The notes beneath the pieces were generated by a model that worked only from the letters and a program-made list of their open reading frames with translations, was not told the origin of the DNA and made no database searches. 64,000 bases of DNA from CAVTQY01 sp963736975 (GTDB taxonomy: Bacteria > Pseudomonadota > Alphaproteobacteria > Acetobacterales > Acetobacteraceae). The stretch's first letter is position 1. Every line of letters begins with the position of its first letter. The position numbers and the translations under genes are program-made. Positions 36,262-45,761 of the stretch are shown here, piece after piece. The stretch lies in NCBI GenBank assembly GCA_963736975.1, contig CAVTQY010000001.1, positions 3,658,001-3,722,000 of the forward strand. The letters are read 5' to 3'.

Positions 36262-36748
36262 TCCTGATTGCTTGGCCTCGGCCGCCGGCCGCGGCACTCT
36301 CGGACGGTCCAGGCCAGCTGGCTTCACGCTGATCGAAATTATCGTGGTTCTCGTCGTTATCGGGCTTGTTCTGAGCCTAGTGGTTGCGCACGGGCCGATG
36401 CACAGCCGCAACCTGGAGGCACGAGCGGCGGTGCGCGCGTTGTCGCAAAATATCCGCGCGGCGCGGGCAGCGGCGATTGCGAGTAATCGCCCGGTGGTAT
36501 TCACACTCGATCCGGTAGCACACATATTCCATACCGACGGAGGGGCGGTGAGCCAACTGCCGCAATGGCTCAGCATATCCGCCGTCACCACGACCAGCGT
36601 GCCGCTCCCAAGCAGCATCATCTCGATTCGTTTCGCTCCTGATGGTAGCTCTTCTGGCGGCAGGATTGAAATGAGGGATCGACAGGTGCGGGTTAGCATC
36701 GGTGTCGATTGGCTGACCGGGCGCGTGAGTGTGGCGGATGTTCATTGA
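36245..36748 (+). CDS. gspH: T2SS minor pseudopilin GspH
   Basis: 167 aa. After a leader of about 25 residues comes the prepilin cleavage site and helix AGFTLIEIIVVLVVIGLVL, followed by the GspH C-terminal domain (RAARAAAIASNRPVVFTL). ATG 36245 lies inside the end of gspF, consistent with translational coupling. It forms part of the pseudopilus tip complex with I, J and K. Last bases overlap gspI. Confidence 0.88.
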   Translation: MTSRSSPDCLASAAGRGTLGRSRPAGFTLIEIIVVLVVIGLVLSLVVAHGPMHSRNLEARAAVRALSQNIRAARAAAIASNRPVVFTLDPVAHIFHTDGGAVSQLPQWLSISAVTTTSVPLPSSIISIRFAPDGSSSGGRIEMRDRQVRVSIGVDWLTGRVSVADVH

Positions 36749-37232
36749 GCAGCGGACTCGCCCGGTATTGCTGAGACACCATGGCGGCGAGCAGGGATTT
36801 ACGTTAATCGAGGTATTGGTAGCGTTCGCGATTGCCGTACTGGCGCTTTCGTTGCTCTTCCAGGGGGCAATGGGCGGGCTGCGAGCGGCCAGTGTATCCG
36901 GTCGCTACGAGGAGGCGCTTTCGCGCGCGCGTTCGCACCTGGCCTCGATCGGCGCAGCTTTGACGCCGGCCGACACGCAAGGCGATGAGGGCGGCGGAGC
37001 GTCCGATGCAGGCGGAGAACGCACTTACCATTGGCGTGTGCGAATAACTCCGATCGCCTCCGCAGTGCGTGGGGGGGATGTCATCGGCGGAGCACCCGCT
37101 GTCCGGACCACTCTTTACGAAGTTCAGGTAGCCATCTCGTGGCAGGAGGCGCGGCGCAAGCGGGTAATCGAGCTGGACACGAAGCGGCTGGGCGTGACTG
37201 TAACACGTGCCCCCGAAGGCGGTGCGCCATGA
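36738..37232 (+). CDS. gspI: T2SS minor pseudopilin GspI
   Basis: 164 aa. Prepilin motif EQGFTLIEVLVAFAIAVLAL with Gly-Phe cleavage site and Glu5. The C-terminal part is short and matches a GspI-sized pseudopilin. ATG 36738 (MFIEQRT) overlaps the end of gspH by 11 bases; an in-frame GTG lies three codons earlier. Position between H and J supports the name. Confidence 0.87.
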   Translation: MFIEQRTRPVLLRHHGGEQGFTLIEVLVAFAIAVLALSLLFQGAMGGLRAASVSGRYEEALSRARSHLASIGAALTPADTQGDEGGGASDAGGERTYHWRVRITPIASAVRGGDVIGGAPAVRTTLYEVQVAISWQEARRKRVIELDTKRLGVTVTRAPEGGAP

Positions 37233-37834
37233 ATTGGCGCCAGGGCGGCTTCACTCTGCTCGAAATGCTGGTGGCCCTAGTCGTAGTCGGGTTCATTGTC
37301 GTAGGCCTGACCACTGGGATGCGCTTCGGTCTGAGGGCGTGGGAGACGCAGTCGAGGCTGATTGGCCATCGCGAGGACATGGACGCGGTCGATCGATCGT
37401 TGCGACGTCTAATCGAAGCCATCGACCCGGGCACATTGGCCGATCCGCTGCCTTTTCGCGGGAGCAACTCCAGCCTGGCATTCACCTCGGAAATGCCGGT
37501 GGGATCCGGACTGGCCCTCCGCCGGACGGATCTGCGCCTCGATCTGGATACCGCGCACCGGCTGGTTCTGCGGTGGACCCCGCATCTGCATGCTGCTCGG
37601 CTGGGCCCCGCACCGACGCCCCAAACATCGGAGCTGCTGGGGGGCGTTGATCACGTGGAGCTTTCCTATTGGGGGCAGACTGGCACTTGGCAAAATCAAT
37701 GGACCCAAACCGGCCTGCCCAGACTGATCCGCATCCGTTTAATTTTTAGCAAGAATGAACCGCGACGCTGGCCCGACATTGTGGCAGCGCCGATGCGGAC
37801 CCCGCTCCAGGCGGGAACAGAGCCCAACAATTAA
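37229..37834 (+). CDS. gspJ: T2SS minor pseudopilin GspJ
   Basis: 201 aa. MNWRQGGFTLLEMLVALVVV is the prepilin leader and helix. The globular part has LRRLIEAIDPGT and GVDHVELSYWGQTG..W, as in GspJ. ATG 37229 overlaps the gspI stop (ATGA). It completes the I-J-K tip complex together with the distant gspK. Confidence 0.88.
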   Translation: MNWRQGGFTLLEMLVALVVVGFIVVGLTTGMRFGLRAWETQSRLIGHREDMDAVDRSLRRLIEAIDPGTLADPLPFRGSNSSLAFTSEMPVGSGLALRRTDLRLDLDTAHRLVLRWTPHLHAARLGPAPTPQTSELLGGVDHVELSYWGQTGTWQNQWTQTGLPRLIRIRLIFSKNEPRRWPDIVAAPMRTPLQAGTEPNN

Positions 37835-37858
37835 GCTGTTGTCTTGCCGAATCGCGAA

Positions 37859-37864
37859 TATAAT
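37859..37864 (+). promoter_or_regulatory. Possible -10 element upstream of gspL
   Basis: A perfect TATAAT in the 120-bp gap between gspJ and gspL, 91 bp before the gspL ATG. No good -35 lies at 16-18 bp, so an activator may be required or the match may be chance. It could start a gspL-C-D transcript separate from E-J. Confidence 0.3.
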
Positions 37865-37954
37865 GCGGATTCGATAGTCGGAGTTGGGGTGGCATAGCGC
37901 GGGGCCTGTCACCGGGCTCTGACCCGGAGGCGATCATGTTCATGGCGTACCGCC

Positions 37955-39004
37955 ATGCTGAATGAGTTCCTTATCTGGTGGTGGCAGCAGGTCTGCGATC
38001 TTGTCCCGTTACATTGGCGTGGCCGTGATACTACCCGCGATGGCCTCTTCGTGATATTTGAGGATTTCAGTGGAAACATTCCTGCTGCTCGGATTTCGCA
38101 ACGGCGAGGAGGGCGGGAAAGAGAACTCGGCCGTTACGTGCTTGATGCAGCCGGAACACGGACTGGCGCCCGGGCCATTTCTGGAACCGAAAGCCGGCCC
38201 GCTCCTGCAGTGATCGTTCTGCCGCCGTTGGCGCTGCTCGAACGGGAGGTCGCCCTGCCTCTTGCCGCTGAACGCGATCCCGGCCGGGTACTCCAATACG
38301 AGATGGCCCGGCTTACTCCCTTCTCGGCAGAGGAGGTGTGGTGGAGTTGGGCCGTCGAGCATCGTGACCGGGTGCTCAATCGCCTGCATGTGCGATTGTC
38401 TCTTGTTCCAAAGGCGGCGTTGCGGCTCGCGTTCAGTGTGCTGGAGAGGATGGGCATCCGGCCGGTAGCAATCGAAAGCCACACCACGAGCGGGCAAACG
38501 CGGCGAATCCAAATTGCCAGGGAGCGTTCGGAGCGCGAGCGTTGGGAGCGGCGAATACTGACCGCTGGGATCTCGGTATGCGCCATATTGGCAGTCGCCG
38601 CCGTCGTGCAGCCTTTCATTCGGCAGTCGCTGCATCTTGCGGATGTCGAGGCACGCATAGCGGCTCTCCGGCCACGGGTGGATCGGGCGGAGGCAACGCG
38701 CCGCAGCATCGCAGCTGTGGCTGCAAACGGCGACGTGCTGACGGCTGAGTACGCGCGTCTGGGCGATACGCTGCAGGCAATCGCGGCGATCACAGAGCTT
38801 TTGCCCGACGACACTTATCTGACCGACTTCACGCTGCGTGAGCGCAAACTGACGCTTACCGGCAAGTCCGCCGCCGCTGCGAAGTTAATCGGGGCGCTTT
38901 CTGCCTCAGCAGCTGTCCGCAATCCGGCTTTCGTCGCTCCAGTGACACGCGCGGAGAACGGCGACCGCGACGTGTTCTCGATGCGTGCGGAATTTGCTCC
39001 GTAG
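37955..39004 (+). CDS. gspL: T2SS GspL (with PilN-like C-terminal part)
   Basis: 349 aa bitopic inner-membrane protein. An N-terminal cytoplasmic actin-like part contains VIVLPPLALLEREVALPLAA and EMARLTPFSAEEVWW. A single membrane helix follows (ISVCAILAVAAVVQPFI, about residues 207-223), then a periplasmic part with a coiled coil and a PilN-like ferredoxin fold (LLPDDTYLTDFTL, LTLTGKSAAAAKLI). It couples GspE to the pseudopilus and normally pairs with GspM, which here is encoded 9 kb away on the other strand. The ATG at 37955 is the first plausible start. Confidence 0.85.
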   Translation: MLNEFLIWWWQQVCDLVPLHWRGRDTTRDGLFVIFEDFSGNIPAARISQRRGGRERELGRYVLDAAGTRTGARAISGTESRPAPAVIVLPPLALLEREVALPLAAERDPGRVLQYEMARLTPFSAEEVWWSWAVEHRDRVLNRLHVRLSLVPKAALRLAFSVLERMGIRPVAIESHTTSGQTRRIQIARERSERERWERRILTAGISVCAILAVAAVVQPFIRQSLHLADVEARIAALRPRVDRAEATRRSIAAVAANGDVLTAEYARLGDTLQAIAAITELLPDDTYLTDFTLRERKLTLTGKSAAAAKLIGALSASAAVRNPAFVAPVTRAENGDRDVFSMRAEFAP

Positions 39005-39066
39005 ATGCGCACGCGGGCAGGAAACAATCGTGCCGGGCAGGCCGGCATTGTCGTGGTTAGCCAGGA

Positions 39067-39615
39067 ATGAGGTGGAATGCGCTTGCCGGGCTGATTTTGC
39101 TTGGCTCCGCTCTGGCGGTGATCGTCGTTCTGGAAGGTGCTTCCGGAAACAACGAGTTCGAACCAGCGCGTCCCCAGACCGGGGCGGAAACGGCGCCGCC
39201 CGGTTTTTCGGCGACGGGTCAAGCCGATCAGGCGGAAAGATGGATTGCAACCGCACTAGCTCGGCCGCTGTTCAGCCCCGATCGCCGTCCACCACCGCCC
39301 GGTGGCGGCCCGGGATTGGCCGAAATCCCGCGGCTGAGCGGAATACTTGTCACTCCCGCCGGAAGGAGCGCGATCTTTGCGCCGGCGGGTGCGAGCAAAC
39401 CGGTGGTAGCCACGGAGGGCACCACACTTGGAGCTTACGTAGTTAAGTCGATTGGCCCGGACGAAGTTACCGTCGTCGGGCCCTCAGGTCCCCGCCTGCT
39501 TCACCCCGCGTTTGATCCCACCCCTGCCCGACACCTATTCGCTCCCGCGATGGCTCCGCCCCCCCTCCGGCACCCGGCGGCTGAAGCAGCTTCAGCACCA
39601 GGAAGCGCTCAGTGA
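39067..39615 (+). CDS. gspC: T2SS GspC/GspN-like inner-membrane protein with HR domain
   Basis: 182 aa. One N-terminal helix (LAGLILLGSALAVIVVL), a Pro-rich linker, then a homology-region-like domain: LARPLFSPDRRPP, IPRLSGILVTPAGRSAIF, EGTTLGAYVVKSIGPDEVTV. These match GspC/PulC or GspN small proteins that bind the secretin N0 domain. There is no PDZ domain, so it is a short form. Its stop overlaps the GTG start of the secretin gene, strengthening the link. The naming between C and N is uncertain. Confidence 0.75.
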   Translation: MRWNALAGLILLGSALAVIVVLEGASGNNEFEPARPQTGAETAPPGFSATGQADQAERWIATALARPLFSPDRRPPPPGGGPGLAEIPRLSGILVTPAGRSAIFAPAGASKPVVATEGTTLGAYVVKSIGPDEVTVVGPSGPRLLHPAFDPTPARHLFAPAMAPPPLRHPAAEAASAPGSAQ

Positions 39616-41855
39616 TTCTGCGCCTGGTTCTTTTGCTCCTACTGGCCGGGTTGAGTGGGTGCGCAAAAACGGAGGAACCCTCGCTGGCACCGCTGCCCAT
39701 AGGCGCAGCCACAGCAGGTGTGGCCGCGCCGCGCATAAACGGCAATATCGGGACCCCTGACGCGATACCGCCTACACACGTTTCACTTGCGCCGGCAACA
39801 CCCGTGGTGCTCCCGGGCGGTCAGCGTCCCGCGGCGGCGGAAGGCGATGTTTCGCTCAATTTCGCCGATACCGACATTCGCGAGGTGGTCGCGCAGATCC
39901 TGGGTAATATCCTGCACGTCAATTACACGATTGACCCGGCGGTGCACGGCACAGCAACCTTACGCACCGTTCAGCCACTTCCCCGCTCTCAGTTGATCCC
40001 GGTTCTGCAGACCCTGCTCACCCAGAACGGGGCGGCGTTGGTGGTTTCGGGTGCCGTTTATCGCGTGCTGCTCGCCAAGGATGCCGTGACCTCCTCGGGC
40101 CTGGCGACCTCGGCGGAACAGGCCGGCGATGCGATTGTCCCGCTTCGATATGCGTCGGCTGAACAACTCGCGGCGCTGCTGCAGCCCTATGTCGCCAATG
40201 GCGGCAAGATAACCGCGGAGACGGGACGCAATGCACTGGTGATTTCGGGCGATCCGCTGACCCGGGACACTCTGGTTCAAATGGTGCGAGCGTTCGATAT
40301 CGATATTCTGGCAGGCCAATCCTATGCTCTGCTGCCTGTCACGGCTGGAGACCCCAAGGATTTCGCGTCATCGCTGCAAGACGCTTTCCGCAGCCAAACT
40401 CATGGTCCGCTTGCCGGGCTGCTGCAGGTAGTGCCGATGCAGCGCATCGCTGCGGTGCTGGTGGTGGCCAGCCAGCCCGCGCTGATCCGGGATGTGGAAC
40501 GCGTCTATTCCCTGATCCAGCGAAAGGAGCGCGAGACTATCCGCAGCTGGCATGTGTATTATCTGCAGGACAGCCGCGCTAATGACGTCGCCTACATTTT
40601 GCAGCAGGCGTTCACCCCCAATAACGTCACAGCGCAGCCAAGCAGCAGCACTACGGGGAACTCCGGGAATGGCGCACAGGGGCTGAGGCCCATTGGCCTT
40701 AACGGGACAGTCGGCGGTGGGCTGTTAGGAGGGGGGGGCGGACTGCCGGCAACCGGGCCTGGGACTGGTGTCGCGCAAGGCGGGTTAGGCACGGTTCCCG
40801 GGACGGCCGTGCCTGGGGCGCCAGGAACTGAGGCGAGTCCGGTAGGGCTGCAGCAGGCCAATCCGTTACTCGGCGAACTGGGGCAGACGGGAGCGGGCGG
40901 ACCTGCCGCCGAGCTGACCGCCATGCGCATCGTGCCGAACGCCCAGAACAATGCAATACTGATCTACGCGACTGCGCAGGAGGAGGAGACGGTCGAGGCG
41001 ATGCTGCGCAAAATCGATATCCTGCCTTTGCAGGTGCGGATCGATGCGATTATCGCCGAGGTCGATCTGAACGATACGCTCCAGTACGGGACGCAATACT
41101 TCTTCAATCAGGGTGGACTGAACGGTATTCTGGCAGAGACCTTTCCGGGTGTTTCTGCGGGATTTCGGCTGGTCGGAAATCCCTCCTCGGCCCAAATGGC
41201 GCTGGCCGCGTTGCAGGGCGTCACGAAAGTCCGCGTCTTGTCATCGCCGGAAATACTGGTGCTCGATAACCAGCCCGCACAACTCCAGGTTGGCGATTTG
41301 GTTCCTTATCTCACGCAGACCGCGCAAAGCACGATCACCAGCAATGCACCGATCGTCAATTCCATCAACTACATGCAAACGGGTGTTATTACTCAGGTGA
41401 CACCGCGCGTGAACAGCGGCGGGCTGGTGACGCTTGATATCGTTCAAGTGGTCAGCAACATCGATAATTCGGTAGCTACGCAGGTCAGCTCTCCCGCGTT
41501 TCTTGAGCGCACCGTGCAATCGCGGGTGGTGGTACAGGACGGGCAGACCGTGGGCCTCGCCGGCCTGATCCAGGATACCGCCACACAGACCAATCAGGGT
41601 TTCCCCTGGATCAAGGATATTCCACTAATCGGCGGCCTGCTGGGTCAGCAGAACAATAACCGCAACCGAACCGAGTTGCTGGTGCTGATTACACCTCACG
41701 TTATCCACGATCAACGCGACGCGCGGGCGCTGACAGAGGACCTGCGGGATCAGATGCGCAACGCGGCCGCCGTGCCGTACCAACTGCAGCAATTGAAGCC
41801 GAGCGGCTCGGCGGACCCGAACGAGCTGATTAGACGGCGACTGGACCTGCATTAG
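39612..41855 (+). CDS. gspD: T2SS outer-membrane secretin GspD
   Basis: 747 aa. The GTG start at 39612 gives a lipoprotein signal MILRLVLLLLLAGLSGC with lipobox LSGC, so the secretin may reach the outer membrane on its own lipid anchor without a pilotin. Domains: N0 (VSLNFADTDIREVVAQILG), N1-N3 repeats (ALLQPYVANGGKI, ADVAYILQQAF-like NDVAYILQQAF) with a Gly/Pro-rich insert at about 340-425, then the secretin core with VRVLSSPEILVLDNQPA, VPYLTQTAQST and the C-terminal RTELLVLITPHVI. It forms the export pore for folded substrates. Confidence 0.94.
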   Translation: MILRLVLLLLLAGLSGCAKTEEPSLAPLPIGAATAGVAAPRINGNIGTPDAIPPTHVSLAPATPVVLPGGQRPAAAEGDVSLNFADTDIREVVAQILGNILHVNYTIDPAVHGTATLRTVQPLPRSQLIPVLQTLLTQNGAALVVSGAVYRVLLAKDAVTSSGLATSAEQAGDAIVPLRYASAEQLAALLQPYVANGGKITAETGRNALVISGDPLTRDTLVQMVRAFDIDILAGQSYALLPVTAGDPKDFASSLQDAFRSQTHGPLAGLLQVVPMQRIAAVLVVASQPALIRDVERVYSLIQRKERETIRSWHVYYLQDSRANDVAYILQQAFTPNNVTAQPSSSTTGNSGNGAQGLRPIGLNGTVGGGLLGGGGGLPATGPGTGVAQGGLGTVPGTAVPGAPGTEASPVGLQQANPLLGELGQTGAGGPAAELTAMRIVPNAQNNAILIYATAQEEETVEAMLRKIDILPLQVRIDAIIAEVDLNDTLQYGTQYFFNQGGLNGILAETFPGVSAGFRLVGNPSSAQMALAALQGVTKVRVLSSPEILVLDNQPAQLQVGDLVPYLTQTAQSTITSNAPIVNSINYMQTGVITQVTPRVNSGGLVTLDIVQVVSNIDNSVATQVSSPAFLERTVQSRVVVQDGQTVGLAGLIQDTATQTNQGFPWIKDIPLIGGLLGQQNNNRNRTELLVLITPHVIHDQRDARALTEDLRDQMRNAAAVPYQLQQLKPSGSADPNELIRRRLDLH

Positions 41856-41911
41856 CTGCAGTGCGCTCAGACTGACTGGAATCGTGGATTCGGAATCCCT
41901 CCCGACATGTG

Positions 41912-41949
41912 ATGCCCCGTCTCCGGCATTTGGGACCGGAGATCGGCAT
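41912..41949 (+). terminator. Hairpin downstream of gspD (possible terminator)
   Basis: ATGCC (41912-41916) and TCTCCGG (41920-41926) pair with CCGGAGA (41936-41942) and GGCAT (41945-41949) around a 9-base loop. It starts 56 bp after the gspD stop. No T-run follows, so it would be a Rho-dependent or weak terminator, or an mRNA-stability element. Confidence 0.4.
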
Positions 41950-42624
41950 GCTTTGGGAGCGGGTAATACCGCCCGCCGTTGAGTGTGTCTTGGAAAATTT
42001 TCCGGGCCGGCGAAATCCGATTCGTTGCGAGCCAAGCCAATTCGCGGGAGCAGGCTGAACCGGCCCCGGAGGGTCAAGGTTGGACGCCGATTCACATGTT
42101 GATCAAGCGTGCCCGATCCGCTCACCCGGCCGAACCACTCATTGCGCCACTGGTTCATTGGCGCTTGCGTCGCGTGGTGATGCCGATTGAAGTCCCGCAG
42201 CGCAATCACGGGACAAAGCGCAAAAATCGACGAGAGTGCCGGTTACGCGACAGCTCGCTGCTCGAGCAGGATGCGCTCTGCGATACCCTTGGCGCCGCCA
42301 CGCTTGGCGCCGCCGTGCTGGAGGTGAAGGACGACCTCTTCCCAATCGGTTCGATACCGCCGATGGTGATTAGAAACCGCCCAATTCGGCGTATTTCGCG
42401 CGATATGCTTATGTTCCCCAAACGATTTGCAATGGGCCGGTAACCCCAACTTATTGTTCCTTAAGAACGTTGCCTTTCCGTTGGTAAAAAGTGATGATCG
42501 AAATGGTTGATGGCATGCTACGCTTGTTAGCACGAGGTGCCTGTGAGGGCCGTCCACAATGGGAGGTCGAAACTACCCTTTTTCAGAATGCGACAGCGAC
42601 GAGAATAACGGCGGAAGCGCATGT
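41950..42624 (+). other. 675-bp region without a recognisable gene, upstream of the ExeA-like gene
   Basis: Frames of 60-195 codons exist on both strands but show no family motif, signal or ribosome-binding site, and their composition does not match the neighbours. The right end is less GC-rich and probably contains the promoter for the ExeA-like gene. GGAAG eight bases before ATG 42625 is its likely ribosome-binding site. Confidence 0.4.
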
Positions 42625-45600
42625 ATGACTGATCGTTCCGACAGCATCGTATCCTCGCGTTGGTCAGCGCCTCGCACCGGGCTGTTCATTCCGCGGGCAC
42701 ATCGCCAGGTCCTTGCGGAACTTATTCGGGGAATCCTTGCCGGACAGACGTTCGTCGCCCTCACGGGGGAACCCGGCATTGGCAAAACGACACTGCTGGA
42801 CGTGGCTCTCGCTGCCCTCGAGGAACGAGGCTTCCGCGTCAGACGGATGGAAAATCCGCTCCGATCGCCACTGCGCATGACTCAGACTATGTGCGAACTG
42901 CCCGGAAATTCCGCAGGCTCGATCGGTGAAGAGGTCGAGCCACTGTTCAATACAATCACGTACAATGAGGACGGCACTCAATTTGTTCTCGTTTTGGACG
43001 ATGCCCAGTGTCTCCAGGCGGATGATCTACAGATCGTCGCCAGTATCAACACGCTGGGGATCAGGCATCAGCAGGTCATATTGGCAGGACGTCCGGAGTT
43101 CTGGACACTGCTCGCAAATCCCAAGTTGCAGGAACTGGAGCAGCGCATAAAGGTCCGCCCGGTGATGCTGCCGCTCGGCGGCGCCGACGCGCGGGACTAC
43201 GTTATCAGCCGGCTTAAGCAAATGGGCTGGCTCGGTATCCAGGCGCTCCCCGCTGCCGCTCTGGGCAAAATTGTGGAACATGGCAATGGCATACCGGGGC
43301 GGCTTGACCGGATACTGACGCAATGCCTGCTGGCCACACGGCGGGATTGCCGTCAGTTGCGTCCGGATACGGTGGACGCCGCAGCACGTATGGCAGCGGA
43401 TCCTATCATTTCTGTAGCGATGCAGACGATTTTCCAGCGGCAGACGATTGCCGATGATCCGCCGCGACGGCGTCGGCACGCTGCGTTCCGCCCGCGCTCT
43501 GTCGCCTGCGTGGCCGCCGTCTTGCTGGGCGGCATCGGCACGGCAACCTGGCAGTTATCGGCTCCCTCCGATTCGCGGCAGATCGGGTCTTATGGGGCAG
43601 CGACATCGCCCAATCCGCAGAGTCAGACGGATATCGCTTTGGCCGATAGTCTGGCGCCCCCACCTGCGGGAGGAACGGCCTCGGCGTCACCCGGTGCGGT
43701 CGCGCCAGTTCCCGACGTAAGCAGCGTCAGGTCTCTCGAGCCGCCACCCGCCCGGGCTGCTCCTATTTCTCCCGTTTCGCCGTCGCCAGTCGGTATCGTA
43801 ACTCAAAAGAAACCGGTGGAAGCACCGGATCCAAGACAATCGCCACCAGAAACGGGCGCGGGGCAGCAATTACCGGCCACGCCCGGCGCCGCCACCGTGG
43901 TCGATGCTGCCGCTTCATCAGCTCCGCCTGTTTCCGCCAGCCCGGGCGCAAACGCGGCGAATGCCGTATCATCACCAGCCGCCGGACAGGAGATGACGGA
44001 CCAGCCGGTGCGTGTGCCGGAGCCGGCCGCAGCCAAATCCGCCACGACCGCACCACCAACAGAGACCGATGCGGCGTCGGGCGCGGGGCAGCAATTACCG
44101 GCCACGCCCGGCGCCGCCACCGCGGTCGATGCTGCCGCTTCATCAGCCCCGCCTGTTTCCGCGAGCCCGGGCGCAAACGCGGCGAATGCCGTATCATCAC
44201 CAACCGCCGGACAGGAGATGACGGACCAGCCGGTGCGTGCGCCGGGGCCGGCCGCAGCCACATCCGCCACGACCGCACCACCAACAGAGGCCGATGCGGC
44301 GTCGGCCGCGGGGCAGCAATTACCGGCCACGCCCGGCGCCGCAACCGCGGTCGATGCTGCCGCTTCATCAGCTCCGCCTGTTTCCGCCAGCCCGGGCGCA
44401 AACGCGGCGAATGCCGTATCATCACCAGCCGCCGGACAGGAGATGACGGACCAGCCGGTGCGTGTGCCGGAGCCGGCCGCAGCCAAATCCGCCACGACCG
44501 CACCACCAACAGAGACCGATGCGGCGTCGGGCGCGGGGCAGCAATTACCGGCCACGCCCGGCGCCGCCACCGCGGTCGATGCTGCCGCTTCATCAGCCCC
44601 GCCTGTTTCCGCGAGCCCGGGCGCAAACGCGGCGAATGCCGTATCATCACCAGCCGCCGGACAGGAGATGACGGACCAGCCGGTGCGTGTGCCGGAGCCG
44701 GCCGCAGCCACATCCGCCACGACCGCACCACCAACAGAGACCGATGCGGCGTCGGGCGCGGGGCAGCAATTGCCGGCCACGCCCGGCGCCGCCACCGCGG
44801 TCGATGCTGCCGCTTCATCAGCCCCGCCTGTTTCCGCGAGCCCGGGCGCAAACGCGGCGAATGCCGTATCATCACCAGCCGCCGGACAGGAGATGACGGA
44901 CCAGCCGGTGCGTGTGCCGGAGCCGGCCGCAGCCACATCCGCCACGACCGCACCACCAACAGAGACCGATGCGGCGTCGGGCGCGGGGCAGCAATTGCCG
45001 GCCACGCCCGGCGCCGCCACCGCGGTCGATGCTGCCGCTTCATCAGCCCCGCCTGTTTCCGCGAGCCCGGGCGCAAACGCGGCGAATGCCGTATCATCAC
45101 CAACCGCCGGACAGGAGATGACGGACCAGCCGGTGCGTGCGCCGGGGCCGGCGGCAGCCACATCCGCCACGACCGCACCACCAACAGAGACCGATGCGGC
45201 GTCGGCTTCCGCCGTACCCGCGACGGGGCCGCCCAGTCGCACGCCGGTCCCAACCTCGGCTCCGCCGAGCACCGATACGGAGCCGCAGACAGGGCGTACC
45301 GCAGCCGCCAACCCGACGGCACCAGCCTCGCAAGCTCGGCAATCATCGTCCGGGGCCAATAGCACGTCAGCGCCTGCACAAGCAGCCCTAAAACCTGCTG
45401 TATTGCCGCCCGAAATCTTGGCCGAGTTGCTTAGGCGCGGCGACGCGATGCTGGCAATCGGTGACATTGCTTCCGCTCGGTTGCTCTATGCGAAAGCCGC
45501 CGAGAGCGGCGACCCCAGAGCCGAAACCCAGCTGGGGAAGACCTATGATTCTTTGTTTCTGGCTCAGGTCGGTGCGCTCGGACTCGCTACGGACCCGATC

Positions 45601-45711
45601 ACCGCTGCAAAATGGTACCACAAGGCCGCAGCGTCCGGCGATACGGAGGCGCTGGAGCGGCTGCGGCGCCTTGGCGTGGCAGGGGACGCCGCGTCGGCGA
45701 GCGCTCGATGA
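42625..45711 (+). CDS. ExeA/GspA-like AAA ATPase with repetitive Ala/Pro region and Sel1-like C-terminus
   Basis: 1028 aa. The N-terminal AAA_22 ATPase of the ExeA/GspA type (Walker A LTGEPGIGKTTLL, Walker B FVLVLDDAQ, sensor-like ILAGRPEF) spans about 20-260. A membrane helix follows (SVACVAAVLLGGIGTATW, about 300-317), so the rest is periplasmic. Next comes a long Ala/Pro/Thr/Ser region holding six 75-residue tandem repeats, then a Sel1/TPR-like end (GDIASARLLYAKAAESGDPRAET; KWYHKAAASGDTEA) that takes the place of the peptidoglycan-binding domain of ExeA. ExeA helps place the secretin through peptidoglycan, and a similar role is inferred. ATG 42625 was chosen because the frame before it is not conserved-looking. 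The opposite strand is also open through the repeats, a composition artefact. Confidence 0.82.
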   Translation: MTDRSDSIVSSRWSAPRTGLFIPRAHRQVLAELIRGILAGQTFVALTGEPGIGKTTLLDVALAALEERGFRVRRMENPLRSPLRMTQTMCELPGNSAGSIGEEVEPLFNTITYNEDGTQFVLVLDDAQCLQADDLQIVASINTLGIRHQQVILAGRPEFWTLLANPKLQELEQRIKVRPVMLPLGGADARDYVISRLKQMGWLGIQALPAAALGKIVEHGNGIPGRLDRILTQCLLATRRDCRQLRPDTVDAAARMAADPIISVAMQTIFQRQTIADDPPRRRRHAAFRPRSVACVAAVLLGGIGTATWQLSAPSDSRQIGSYGAATSPNPQSQTDIALADSLAPPPAGGTASASPGAVAPVPDVSSVRSLEPPPARAAPISPVSPSPVGIVTQKKPVEAPDPRQSPPETGAGQQLPATPGAATVVDAAASSAPPVSASPGANAANAVSSPAAGQEMTDQPVRVPEPAAAKSATTAPPTETDAASGAGQQLPATPGAATAVDAAASSAPPVSASPGANAANAVSSPTAGQEMTDQPVRAPGPAAATSATTAPPTEADAASAAGQQLPATPGAATAVDAAASSAPPVSASPGANAANAVSSPAAGQEMTDQPVRVPEPAAAKSATTAPPTETDAASGAGQQLPATPGAATAVDAAASSAPPVSASPGANAANAVSSPAAGQEMTDQPVRVPEPAAATSATTAPPTETDAASGAGQQLPATPGAATAVDAAASSAPPVSASPGANAANAVSSPAAGQEMTDQPVRVPEPAAATSATTAPPTETDAASGAGQQLPATPGAATAVDAAASSAPPVSASPGANAANAVSSPTAGQEMTDQPVRAPGPAAATSATTAPPTETDAASASAVPATGPPSRTPVPTSAPPSTDTEPQTGRTAAANPTAPASQARQSSSGANSTSAPAQAALKPAVLPPEILAELLRRGDAMLAIGDIASARLLYAKAAESGDPRAETQLGKTYDSLFLAQVGALGLATDPITAAKWYHKAAASGDTEALERLRRLGVAGDAASASAR
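43855..45204 (+). repeat. Six tandem 225-bp in-frame repeats
   Basis: Six copies of exactly 225 bp (75 codons), start to start at 43855, 44080, 44305, 44530, 44755 and 44980. Each unit begins GAGQQLPATPGAAT (AAGQQ in copy 3) and ends TETDAAS or TEADAAS. Copies differ by only a few bases. Copies 1 and 3 share one variant (VPEPAAAK), copies 4 and 5 another (VPEPAAAT), and copies 2 and 6 a third (PTAGQ, APGPAAAT), which suggests duplication of multi-unit blocks by unequal crossing-over. Not a CRISPR array: no spacers. Confidence 0.97.
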
Positions 45712-45761
45712 CCCCGATCGGACGTTCCTCCCAGATTCTCTCCGGCTGTAAGGTAGTTGTC

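Noticed and set aside
41979..42443. 154-codon plus frame between gspD and the ExeA-like gene, and opposing minus frames
   Set aside because: No recognisable family, no start signal; both strands equally open, as expected by chance at this GC content.
43855..45204. Possible CRISPR array
   Set aside because: Repeats are contiguous 225-bp coding units without unique spacers, and no cas genes are nearby.
43803..45467. Two long open frames (538 and 554 codons) on the minus strand across the repeat region
   Set aside because: They exist because a stop-free GC-rich 225-bp unit, a multiple of three, is repeated six times. They lack start signals and any family motif, while the plus frame has ATPase and Sel1-like domains.
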